Positions 7,315 through 13,825 of a DNA stretch of 22,550 nt are shown here, piece by piece. Origin of the DNA: JAPWJZ01 sp035626855 (GTDB taxonomy: Bacteria > Pseudomonadota > Alphaproteobacteria > Micavibrionales > UBA2020); the NCBI GenBank assembly GCA_035626855.1, contig DASPMW010000040.1, positions 1 to 22,550 on the forward strand. Reading direction: 5' to 3'. Within the stretch, counting starts at the first letter, position 1. Every line of letters starts with the position of its first letter. Made by a program: the position numbers and the translations under genes. Under the pieces are notes generated by a model. It ran no database searches, was not told where the DNA came from, and saw only the letters and a program-made list of their open reading frames with translations.

Positions 7315-7323
7315 TGGCAAAAT

Positions 7324-7926
7324 TTAGTTGTTGCGGCTCGGCTTGCCGGTATTGCGGCGCGCGCGGTAATGCGAGAAATTGGCCCCGCCCGGTGCCGGCA
7401 GTATCTCGTTGCGGCCCTTGCGGAACAGGTTCAGGGATTCATCGAACTTCTTCATCTTCTCCCGCTTCTCGCGGATGGGCCAGACTTCGTTGAATTTCGA
7501 TTTCAGCGTGCCCTTCTCCGGCAGCAGCAGGACGGCATAGCGCCCCTTCGCCGTCGGGTCCTCATCCTTGCCGACAAGGATCTTGTTCCAGTTGATCCAG
7601 ATTTCGTCATGGGCATTCATGACGATCGATGACGGCTCATAGGACGTCACGCGGGGCTTTTGCTCGGCGCGCGCCTCGAACACCGCGCGGGTGTCCTTGG
7701 GCAGCGGGCCCGGCGGCGTGCGGTCGAGGCCGCGCCAGAGCGCATCCCATTCTTCCTGCGTGCAGACGGCGGTACCGATGGAAGTGGCTGCGCTCGGCGT
7801 GAAATCGCCCGCGAAGAAATTGTATCCCTTGATGTTGCGGATTTCGGCTTCGGCGGCGCCGGCAATCGCGACGCGGCTCGCGGTGTCGCCATGGCGCGCG
7901 GCTTTGGACTGTTTTTCCTGTGCCAT
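7324..7926 (-). CDS. Orphan 200-residue protein between rimM and trmD
   Basis: Not recognised with confidence. It has no signal peptide or membrane segment. Residues 1-30 are polar (MAQEKQSKAARHGD). Around residues 57-80 lies CTQEEWDALWRGLDRTPPGP followed by LPKDTRAVFEA, a pattern that recalls the Trp-rich 'EWxxLW ... PPxPLP ... AVF' opening of PrcB-C-terminal-like domains; this is a weak resemblance, not a call. A later strand pattern, DEIWINWNKI and KGRYAVLLLPEK, precedes a basic, proline-containing tail ending in TGKPSRNN. Its start is supported by GGGGA 8 bases upstream. A promoter (7986-8012) and a hairpin at the very start of the predicted mRNA (7939-7978) precede it. It is convergent with rimM and interrupts the normal rimM-trmD order. 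Confidence 0.75.
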   Translation of the reverse strand: MAQEKQSKAARHGDTASRVAIAGAAEAEIRNIKGYNFFAGDFTPSAATSIGTAVCTQEEWDALWRGLDRTPPGPLPKDTRAVFEARAEQKPRVTSYEPSSIVMNAHDEIWINWNKILVGKDEDPTAKGRYAVLLLPEKGTLKSKFNEVWPIREKREKMKKFDESLNLFRKGRNEILPAPGGANFSHYRARRNTGKPSRNN

Positions 7927-7938
7927 TTAAAATTTCCC

Positions 7939-7978
7939 CATCGCGACGTCGGCTTGACCGCCGTATTGGGTCGCGATG
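7939..7978 (-). promoter_or_regulatory. 5'-end hairpin in the leader of the orphan gene
   Basis: CATCGCGAC (7939-7947) and GTCGCGATG (7970-7978) form a perfect 9-bp stem with a 22-base loop; inside the loop CGGC and GCCG can pair again. On the minus strand the last base of the 3' arm is also the first G of the GGGGA ribosome binding site (7939-7935). With the promoter at 7986-8012, transcription would start within a base or two of the stem, so the hairpin would form the 5' end of the mRNA. Confidence 0.5.
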
Positions 7979-7985
7979 CGAGAGT

Positions 7986-8012
7986 TTTATATGATTATGA
8001 AAATGAAGTCAA
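7986..8012 (-). promoter_or_regulatory. Promoter of the orphan 200-aa gene
   Basis: On the minus strand TTGACT (8012-8007) and TATAAA (7991-7986) are separated by 15 bases, shorter than ideal but both boxes are good. The start is expected near 7979. Confidence 0.45.
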
Positions 8013-8038
8013 GCGAGATTTTATGACAACGTCATATA

Positions 8039-8182
8039 TCAGCGGCGACGCGTCTCGCGCTTGGCTTTCACGCGCACGGGCGCGAGCTGCGGCTGGGGAC
8101 GAAGGAGCTCAGCAGCGGCATCACCGGCTCGGGTCAGTTTTTTCTTCCAAAAACCTTTGTCGAAAATGCCTGAAGATTTCAC
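8039..8182 (-). CDS. Small basic protein, 47 residues
   Basis: No known family is recognised. Reading from a GTG at 8182 gives 47 residues: MKSSGIFDKGFWKKKLTRAG, then DAAAELLRPQPQLAP, then a basic end VRVKAKRETRRR. Fourteen residues are Lys or Arg and only four are acidic, so it should bind nucleic acid, ribosome or another acidic partner; this is inference. Support for a real gene is unusually good: AGAGGAG (8197-8191) lies 8 bases upstream of the start, and TTGACT-N17-TATAAC (8247-8219) lies just above that, giving a leader of about 30 bases. Codons in the second half are GC-rich like the neighbours. It precedes the 200-aa orphan on the same strand, 112 bases away. Confidence 0.62.
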   Translation of the reverse strand: MKSSGIFDKGFWKKKLTRAGDAAAELLRPQPQLAPVRVKAKRETRRR

Positions 8183-8218
8183 GCCGTCCGCTCCTCTTGC
8201 TAATGTCCGAGTTCTTTA

Positions 8219-8247
8219 GTTATATAACATAATGGTTAACAAGTCAA
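8219..8247 (-). promoter_or_regulatory. Promoter of the 47-residue gene
   Basis: On the minus strand TTGACT (8247-8242) and TATAAC (8224-8219) are exactly 17 bases apart in an AT-rich stretch. Each box differs from consensus at one position. The start should lie near 8212. Confidence 0.65.
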
Positions 8248-8277
8248 TTACGCGACCCGCCGCCTAGAAATATCGCC

Positions 8278-8306
8278 TTGAAAGTAAAAGACAATTTTTC
8301 TAAACT
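8278..8306 (+). promoter_or_regulatory. Promoter of trmD, possibly giving a leaderless mRNA
   Basis: TTGAAA (8278-8283) and TAAACT (8301-8306) are separated by 17 bases. A start 7 bases after the -10 box falls on the trmD ATG itself (8313). It is divergent to the promoter at 8219-8247. Confidence 0.5.
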
Positions 8307-8312
8307 CCAAGG

Positions 8313-9056
8313 ATGAAAATAGAACCCGCCCGGCTGACAATCAAGGTCATCACGCTGTTTCCGGAGATGTTTCCAGGGCATCTCGGCCTCAGTCTATCAG
8401 GGAGGGCATTCGAAAAGGGCGTCTGGAGCCTGGAAACCTTCAATCCCCGCTACTACACGACCGACAACCACAAGACGGTCGATGACAGCCCCTTTGGCGG
8501 CGGCGCGGGCATGGTGATGAAGCCCGATATCCTGGACCGCGCGCTGCAGGCCCACCAGCCGCTGGGGCGCTTTATTTACATGACACCGCGCGGCCGGCCG
8601 CTGACGCAGGCGAAAGCGGTAGAGCTGTCTAAAGAGCCGCTACTGACCATTCTTTGCGGCCGGTACGAAGGCGTCGACGAGCGGCTCCTGGAGGCCTATC
8701 AGGCGGAGGAAATCTCTGTCGGAGATTATGTGCTCTCGGGCGGGGAGCAGGCGGCGATGATTCTGCTCGACGCCGTCATCCGCCTGCTGCCCGATGTGGT
8801 CGGCAATATGGAGACGCATGAGGAGGAGAGCTTCGGCAACGGCCTCCTCGAATATCCGCATTACACGCGCCCCGCCGAATGGACCGGGCCGGACGGAATA
8901 TTGCGCAAAGTGCCAGAGATTCTCGCCTCCGGCCACCACGCCAAGGTGAAGGAATGGCGGCTCGAACAATCGAAAGCCGTGACCCGCGAACGGCGTCCGG
9001 ATCTGTGGCAGGCCTATCTTCTTCAAAACCCTGACGATTCCAAGAAAACCAAATAA
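8313..9056 (+). CDS. trmD: tRNA (guanine-37-N1)-methyltransferase TrmD
   Basis: Essential SPOUT-fold enzyme that methylates G37 next to the anticodon with S-adenosylmethionine and prevents +1 frameshifting. The 247-residue protein has IKVITLFPEMF (10-20), HKTVDDSPFGGGAGMVMKPD (the catalytic and RNA-binding loop), and the knot segments LCGRYEGVDERLL and SVGDYVLSGGEQAAM, then the C-terminal helical domain with WRLEQS. No spaced ribosome binding site exists: AAGG directly abuts the ATG. Together with the promoter at 8278-8306 this suggests leaderless translation. An in-frame CTG at 8334 is an unlikely alternative. Normally it follows rimM directly; here two minus-strand genes lie between. Confidence 0.96.
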   Translation: MKIEPARLTIKVITLFPEMFPGHLGLSLSGRAFEKGVWSLETFNPRYYTTDNHKTVDDSPFGGGAGMVMKPDILDRALQAHQPLGRFIYMTPRGRPLTQAKAVELSKEPLLTILCGRYEGVDERLLEAYQAEEISVGDYVLSGGEQAAMILLDAVIRLLPDVVGNMETHEEESFGNGLLEYPHYTRPAEWTGPDGILRKVPEILASGHHAKVKEWRLEQSKAVTRERRPDLWQAYLLQNPDDSKKTK

Positions 9057-9060
9057 AATC

Positions 9061-9089
9061 TTGAATTCAGGTTGTATTTTGTCTATGAA
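9061..9089 (+). promoter_or_regulatory. Promoter of rplS
   Basis: TTGAAT (9061-9066) and TATGAA (9084-9089) are 17 bases apart, just after the trmD stop. A start near 9096 leaves a leader of about 130 bases, long for a ribosomal protein gene. Confidence 0.5.
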
Positions 9090-9105
9090 TCCCCCAAATT
9101 GGTGG

Positions 9106-9123
9106 TGGACATAATTATGTCCA
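9106..9123 (+). promoter_or_regulatory. 18-bp perfect palindrome in the rplS leader
   Basis: TGGACATAATTATGTCCA is identical to its reverse complement. It begins about 10 bases downstream of the predicted rplS start, where a bound dimer would act as a roadblock; as RNA it could only form a tight-loop hairpin. The leader also contains GACCCG (9129-9134) and CGGGTC (9194-9199), which can pair across it, and GGGT-ACA-ACCC just before the rplS start. Confidence 0.5.
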
Positions 9124-9225
9124 AAACCGACCCGGTAATGAACATGTGGACCGCCGGCGCGCAACCGTTTCCAAATCGCGCGTCCGAATATAACGGGTCC
9201 CGCTAAGAAAATAGGGTACAACCCA

Positions 9226-9696
9226 ATGAACGACCTTGAGAAATTTGAACAGGCGCAGATCGCGAAGCTTTCCGAAGGCGCCAAGAAGATCCCCGAATTC
9301 CAGCCCGGCGACACCGTTCGCGTGAACGTGAAGATCGTCGAGATCTCGACCGACAAGAAAAAAGGCGAAACCTCGCGCACCCGCATCCAGGCCTATGAAG
9401 GCGTCTGCATCGCGCGCGGCGGCAAGGGCGTCACCCAGAATTTCACCGTCCGCAAGATTTCCTACGGCGAAGGCGTGGAGCGCGTGTTCCCCCTGTTCTC
9501 GCCCTCGATCGACAGCATCGAACTCGTCCGCCGCGGTACCGTACGCCGCGCGAAACTGTACTACCTGCGCGATCGCAGCGGCAAATCCGCCCGCATCGCC
9601 GAGCGCGAATATGAAGAGAAAGACGGCGCGGAAGCGCAAACGACCGAAAAGGCAGCTGCTCCGGCAGCGCCCGAGAAAAAAGCCGTCAACGCTTAA
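9226..9696 (+). CDS. rplS: 50S ribosomal protein L19
   Basis: Located at the 30S-50S interface. The 156-residue protein matches L19: IPEFQPGDTVRVNVKIVE (23-40), RIQAYEGVCIARGGKGV (53-69), FTVRKISYGEGVERVFPLFS, and VRRGTVRRAKLYYLRDRSGK. A low-complexity tail of about 35 residues (EEKDGAEAQTTEKAAAPAAP) extends the usual length. The ribosome binding site is a weak AGGG near 9212 that can fold with ACCC next to the start. It has its own promoter and long leader after trmD, and a strong terminator follows. Confidence 0.97.
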   Translation: MNDLEKFEQAQIAKLSEGAKKIPEFQPGDTVRVNVKIVEISTDKKKGETSRTRIQAYEGVCIARGGKGVTQNFTVRKISYGEGVERVFPLFSPSIDSIELVRRGTVRRAKLYYLRDRSGKSARIAEREYEEKDGAEAQTTEKAAAPAAPEKKAVNA

Positions 9697-9718
9697 TCTC
9701 GCGGTTCACAAATACAAG

Positions 9719-9747
9719 AAGGCGGCCAGCGATGGCCGCCTTTTTTG
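9719..9747 (+). terminator. Intrinsic terminator after rplS
   Basis: AAGGCGGCCA (9719-9728) pairs perfectly with TGGCCGCCTT (9733-9742) around a GCGA tetraloop, and the T-run reaches 9746. It ends the ffh-rplS block and separates it from leuC. Confidence 0.93.
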
Positions 9748-9836
9748 TTGCTCCGCAGCACCCTTAATCGCCCTTCCCTTTTGGCGGGTCGGCGCATATC
9801 TTCCCTGTAACGCTCAATGAAATGAGGTTATCCGCT

Positions 9837-11249
9837 ATGTCCAAGCCGCGCACGCTTTTCGAAAAAATCTGGGACGGCCATGTTGTCAGCCGCAATGACG
9901 ACGGGGTCTGCGTTCTTTATATCGACCGCCACCTCGTCCATGAAGTCACCAGCCCGCAGGCTTTCGAGGGACTGCGCATCGCCAATCGCCGCGTGCGCCG
10001 CCCCGATGCCACGCTCGCCGTCGCCGACCACAACGTGCCGACCGATCATGACCGGCTGAAGGGCATCGCGGATCCGGAATCGCGCGTGCAGGTCGATACG
10101 CTCGAGAGCAACGTCAGGGAATTCGGCATCGAGTATTTCGGCATGGCCGACAAGCGCCAGGGCATCGTCCACGTCATCGGCCCCGAGCAGGGCATGACAC
10201 AGCCCGGCATGACCATCGTCTGCGGCGACAGCCATACCTCGACCCACGGCGCCTTCGGGGCGCTCGCCTTTGGCATCGGAACCTCGGAGGTCGAACATGT
10301 CCTCGCGACCCAGACGCTGATCCAGAAGCCCGCGAAGAACATGCGCGTCACGGTCGAAGGCGACCTGCCGGTCGGCGTGACGGCAAAGGACGTGATTCTT
10401 GCCATCATCGGCAAAATCGGCACCGCGGGCGGCACGGGCTATGTCATCGAATTCGCGGGTTCTGCCATCCGCTCGCTCTCGATGGAGGGCCGCATGACGG
10501 TCTGCAACATGACGATCGAGGCCGGCGCTCGGGCGGGTCTGATTGCGCCCGACGACACGACATTCAACTACCTGAAGGGCCGCCCGATGGCGCCGCAGGG
10601 CGCTGAATACGACAAAGCGGTCGCTTACTGGCGCACGCTCGTCACCGACGAAGGTGCCGTGTTCGACAAGGAAGTGCGCCTCGACGCGAAAGACATCGCG
10701 CCGCAGGTGACCTGGGGGACCAGCCCAGAAACGGTCGCGCCGATCACGGGCTTCGTGCCCGACCCCGCGCGCATCGAGGACCAGGGCCAGCGCGAATTCA
10801 TCGCGCGGGCGCTGGACTATATGGGCCTCACTGCCGGGCAGCGCCTGACGGATGTCGCGATCGACAAGGTTTTCATCGGTTCCTGCACCAATTCCCGCAT
10901 CGAGGATTTGCGCGAAGTGGCCAAGATTGCCGCGGGCCGCAAGGTTGCGCCGACGGTCTATGCCATGATCGTTCCCGGCTCCGGCCTTGTAAAGGAACAG
11001 GCGGAGCTGGAGGGTCTTGATAAAATCTTCATCGAAGCCGGGTTCGACTGGCGCGAAGCCGGCTGCTCGATGTGCCTTGCGATGAACGCCGATAAGCTCA
11101 ATCCCGGCGAGCGCTGCGCGAGCACCAGCAACCGCAACTTCGAAGGCCGCCAGGGCCGCGGCGGTCGCACCCACCTGATGAGCCCCGCCATGGCGGCGGC
11201 GGCGGCGCTGACCGGACGACTGACGGATGTAAGGGAGCTTGTGAAGTAA
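9837..11249 (+). CDS. leuC: 3-isopropylmalate dehydratase large subunit
   Basis: With LeuD it isomerises 2-isopropylmalate to 3-isopropylmalate in leucine synthesis; the active site holds a [4Fe-4S] cluster. The 470-residue protein begins MSKPRTLFEKIWDGHVV and shows DHNVPT, ICGDSHTSTHGAFGALAFG-type and VFIGSCTNSRIEDL segments, then AGCSMCLAMN; the cysteines of SCTN and CSMC are the expected cluster ligands. ATG at 9837 is preferred over the in-frame ATG at 9822 because GAGG at 9824-9827 sits 9 bases upstream and the protein start matches the family. The stop TAA overlaps the ATG of the next gene by one base. No clear promoter or leucine-rich leader peptide was found between 9748 and 9836. Confidence 0.97.
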   Translation: MSKPRTLFEKIWDGHVVSRNDDGVCVLYIDRHLVHEVTSPQAFEGLRIANRRVRRPDATLAVADHNVPTDHDRLKGIADPESRVQVDTLESNVREFGIEYFGMADKRQGIVHVIGPEQGMTQPGMTIVCGDSHTSTHGAFGALAFGIGTSEVEHVLATQTLIQKPAKNMRVTVEGDLPVGVTAKDVILAIIGKIGTAGGTGYVIEFAGSAIRSLSMEGRMTVCNMTIEAGARAGLIAPDDTTFNYLKGRPMAPQGAEYDKAVAYWRTLVTDEGAVFDKEVRLDAKDIAPQVTWGTSPETVAPITGFVPDPARIEDQGQREFIARALDYMGLTAGQRLTDVAIDKVFIGSCTNSRIEDLREVAKIAAGRKVAPTVYAMIVPGSGLVKEQAELEGLDKIFIEAGFDWREAGCSMCLAMNADKLNPGERCASTSNRNFEGRQGRGGRTHLMSPAMAAAAALTGRLTDVRELVK

Positions 11250-12016
11250 TGCAAGCTAATGCATTTCGGGACTGGCTCAGAGCCGAAGAGTTACAAGAGA
11301 CATACATCTCTTCGCGCATATCGAATTGCCGTCGCGTGGAACGTGAACAAAAAATAGATCTCGACGCAGAATTTGAAAGGGATCAACTGACTCAGCTGGT
11401 ATCGGACTTGACCTATACGGCCAAAGACGAAGTAAATAAAAAGGCAAATCCAACGAACATAAAAATAAATGGAAGCCTTATAAAAGGCCTCGGTACCTGT
11501 AAGCGTGCCGTAAAATTATACCAACGTTTCCGTCAAGGAAATTCAAACGACGTAAATGATATCGTCTCAGATGACCTTTCCATGGATTCCGAAGATCTGA
11601 TTTCTGACGAAAACGCTGATATTGTTTTTGGTTTGGAATCTCAGTTACGCGATTTCATCGCCCAAAATATTCAGTCCATTCCAGTTAATGGAAAAAAGCT
11701 TTCACTTTTTACTGATGGCGTAGAATATTCGACGGAAGCGGGAATTATTGATATTTTAGCTGTGGACGATAAAGGTAATTTTGTAGTTTTTGAATTGAAG
11801 CGCGGGCGTACACCCGATCATGTTATGGGACAACTGGTCAGATACATGGGATGGGTTAAGCAAAGCATCGCGAAGGACAAAGAGGTCCACGGTGTTATCG
11901 TCGCGAAAACTATTAAAGAAAATTTACACTACGCAAAAGCGATCGTCCCGAATGTAAGCCTGCTTCAATATGAAGTGAAATTTCAATTCAAAGACGCAGT
12001 TAGCGGGGTAAATTAA
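11249..12016 (+). CDS. NucS/DUF91-type PD-(D/E)xK nuclease inside the leu operon
   Basis: A 255-residue protein unrelated to leucine synthesis. Residues 1-95 resemble the small helical domain (FRDWL, YISSRISNCRRVE, GTCKRAVKLYQRF) that precedes nuclease domains in several restriction-like proteins. Residues 105-125 are an acidic linker. Residues 150-245 match the NucS C-terminal nuclease domain: GIIDILAVDD (catalytic D168), FVVFELKRGR (E182, K184), and GQLVRYMGWV (Q195, Y199). The family includes the mismatch endonuclease NucS/EndoMS and uncharacterised restriction-like proteins, so it probably cuts DNA; its target is unknown. Base composition differs sharply from neighbours: row 11581-11640 has 23 of 60 G+C against 37 of 60 in row 12121-12180 of leuD. 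The start overlaps the leuC stop and the stop abuts the leuD ATG, so it must be expressed with leucine genes. This is probably a horizontally acquired gene. Confidence 0.88.
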   Translation: MQANAFRDWLRAEELQETYISSRISNCRRVEREQKIDLDAEFERDQLTQLVSDLTYTAKDEVNKKANPTNIKINGSLIKGLGTCKRAVKLYQRFRQGNSNDVNDIVSDDLSMDSEDLISDENADIVFGLESQLRDFIAQNIQSIPVNGKKLSLFTDGVEYSTEAGIIDILAVDDKGNFVVFELKRGRTPDHVMGQLVRYMGWVKQSIAKDKEVHGVIVAKTIKENLHYAKAIVPNVSLLQYEVKFQFKDAVSGVN

Positions 12017-12022
12017 ATGCAA
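11249..12022 (+). repeat. ATGCAA at both edges of the inserted nuclease gene
   Basis: ATGCAA occurs at 11249-11254 (the nuclease start) and at 12017-12022 (the leuD start), each right after a TAA stop. Deleting 11255-12022 in silico leaves leuC ending ...AAGTAA with leuD starting in the same TAATGCAA, a typical one-base overlap. AAGGGAG at 11231-11237 would then serve leuD. The repeat is only 6 bp and each copy contains a start codon, so chance is possible. Confidence 0.45.
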
Positions 12023-12631
12023 AAATTCGACAAGCTCACCGGCCCCGCCGCGCCGCTCAACATGGTCAATGTCGATACCGACATGATCATCCCGAAGCAG
12101 TTCCTGAAAACCATCCAGCGCACCGGCCTCGGCCGCTATCTGTTCAACGACCTTCGCTTCACGCCGGAAGGCATCGAGAAGCCGGATTTCGTGCTGAACA
12201 AGCCGGCCTATCGCCAGGCGCAAATACTGGTAGCCGGCGAAAATTTCGGCTGCGGCTCCAGCCGCGAACATGCGCCCTGGTCGCTGCTCGATTTCGGCAT
12301 CCGCTGCGTGATCGCGCCGTCCTATGCCGACATTTTCTACAACAACTGCTTCAAGAACGGCATCCTGCCGCTCGTGCTGCCGAAGGAGCAGGTGGATGAG
12401 CTGATGAAGGACGCGGAAGCGGGCCTCGAGCTCACCGTCGATCTGCAGAACCAGACTGTCCTCGGCGGCAACCGTAAGGAATATAAATTCGAGATCGATC
12501 CCTTCCGCAAAAAATGCCTGCTGAACGGCCTCGACGATATCGGTTTAACGCTCGAGAAGGAAACCGATATTTCGAAATTCGAGGGCGGGCAGAAAAACAG
12601 CCAGCCCTGGCTTTACTCCGCGGCGAAATAA
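12017..12631 (+). CDS. leuD: 3-isopropylmalate dehydratase small subunit
   Basis: Partner of LeuC in the isopropylmalate isomerase. The 204-residue protein has VNVDTDMIIPKQFLK (18-32), the active-site loop GENFGCGSSREHAPWSL, and VIAPSYADIFYNNCFKNG; all are hallmarks of LeuD. GGGG at 12005-12008, 8 bases before the ATG, lies inside the end of the inserted nuclease gene, so leuD translation now depends on that sequence. The gene is followed by a 72-base gap with a weak promoter-like TTGAAC (12644-12649) and then leuB. Confidence 0.97.
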   Translation: MQKFDKLTGPAAPLNMVNVDTDMIIPKQFLKTIQRTGLGRYLFNDLRFTPEGIEKPDFVLNKPAYRQAQILVAGENFGCGSSREHAPWSLLDFGIRCVIAPSYADIFYNNCFKNGILPLVLPKEQVDELMKDAEAGLELTVDLQNQTVLGGNRKEYKFEIDPFRKKCLLNGLDDIGLTLEKETDISKFEGGQKNSQPWLYSAAK

Positions 12632-12703
12632 CACCATTACGATTTGAACGAATCCGCCCTGCCTGCTAGTTTGGGACATATTCCCGAGACAGGAGATTCT
12701 GCC

Positions 12704-13825
12704 ATGACCGCTGCGAAGAACATCGTCACCCTTGCCGGCGACGGCCTCGGCCCCGAAGTGATGGCGGAGGCGCTGAAGGTGATCGGCTGGTTCAACCAGA
12801 ATTTCGGCACGAAAATCGAAACGACCGAAGGCGATCTCGGCGGCTGCTCGATCGACAAGCATGGCGTACCCCTCTCCGACGATACGCTCGAGAAATGCCG
12901 CAAGGCGGATGCGGTGCTGCTCGCCGCAGTCGGCGGCCCGAAATGGGACAAGGTCGAATATGCGATCCGCCCCGAGGCCGGCTTGCTGAAGCTGCGCAAG
13001 GAGCTGGAGCTGTTCGCCAACCTGCGCCCCGCGAAAGTGTTCGACGCGCTGGTCGACGCCTCGACGCTGAAGGCGTCGGTCGTCAGGGGCCTCGATATCA
13101 TGATCGTGCGCGAGCTGACGGGCGGAGTCTATTTCGGCGAGCCGCGCGGCATCACTACCCTGCCCGAAGGCCAGCGCCGCGGCGTGAATACGCAAGTCTA
13201 CACGACCAGCGAAATCATCCGCGTCGCGCGCGTGGCCTTCGAGCTTGCGCGCAAGCGCGGCAACAAGGTCTGCTCCGCCGAAAAGGCCAACGTCATGGAA
13301 TCCGGCAAGCTGTGGCGGGAGGAAGTGACGAAGCTGCATGAAGCCGAATACAAGGACGTGCAACTCAGCCATATGTATGCCGATAATTGCGCAATGCAGC
13401 TCCTGCGCAACCCTGCGCAGTTCGACGTGATCGTGACCGACAACCTGTTCGGCGACATCCTGTCGGACGAGGCTGCGATGCTGACCGGCTCGCTCGGCAT
13501 GCTTCCCTCGGCCTCGCTCGGCGCGGTGAAAGCGGACGGCAAGCGCGCGGCACTCTACGAGCCTATCCACGGCTCTGCTCCAGATATCGCCGGCAAAAAC
13601 ATCGCCAACCCGCTGGCGACGATCCTTTCTGTCGCGATGATGTTCCGCTATTCCTTCGACATGCAGAAAGAAGCGCAGCTGCTGGAAGACGCGATAGAGG
13701 CCCTGCTCGCCAAGGGCTACCGCACCGCTGACATCATGAGCGATGGCATGAAAAAACTCTCGACCTCCGACATGGGCGCGGCGCTCATCGAAACGCTCAG
13801 CGCCTCGAAACAGAAGGCCGCCTGA
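12704..13825 (+). CDS. leuB: 3-isopropylmalate dehydrogenase
   Basis: NAD-dependent oxidative decarboxylation of 3-isopropylmalate to 2-oxoisocaproate precursor in leucine synthesis. The 373-residue protein shows TLAGDGLGPEVM near the N-terminus, AVGGPKWD, the ELTGGVYFGEPRG loop, KANVMES, the metal-binding VTDNLFGDILSDEAAM, and the NAD-binding EPIHGSAPDIAGKNIANP. The canonical GDGIGPE is GDGLGPE. AGGAGA at 12691-12696, 7 bases upstream, fixes the ATG at 12704; the frame is open 60 bases further up. The TGA stop overlaps the ATG of the kinase gene by one base. Confidence 0.97.
   Translation: MTAAKNIVTLAGDGLGPEVMAEALKVIGWFNQNFGTKIETTEGDLGGCSIDKHGVPLSDDTLEKCRKADAVLLAAVGGPKWDKVEYAIRPEAGLLKLRKELELFANLRPAKVFDALVDASTLKASVVRGLDIMIVRELTGGVYFGEPRGITTLPEGQRRGVNTQVYTTSEIIRVARVAFELARKRGNKVCSAEKANVMESGKLWREEVTKLHEAEYKDVQLSHMYADNCAMQLLRNPAQFDVIVTDNLFGDILSDEAAMLTGSLGMLPSASLGAVKADGKRAALYEPIHGSAPDIAGKNIANPLATILSVAMMFRYSFDMQKEAQLLEDAIEALLAKGYRTADIMSDGMKKLSTSDMGAALIETLSASKQKAA

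Noticed and set aside
8022..8036. TATGAC-AAC-GTCATA inverted repeat as a terminator of the 47-aa gene
   Set aside because: The stem is only 6 bp, AT-rich, and has no T-tract on the minus strand; it could equally be an operator or chance.
8236..8250. CtrA-like site TTAA-N7-ATTA at the promoter of the small gene
   Set aside because: One half-site is off consensus (ATTA instead of TTAA), and such patterns are expected by chance in this AT-rich gap.
12644..12672. Separate promoter for leuB (TTGAAC-N17-TAGTTT)
   Set aside because: The -10 box matches consensus at only three positions, and the gap is short enough for read-through from leuD.
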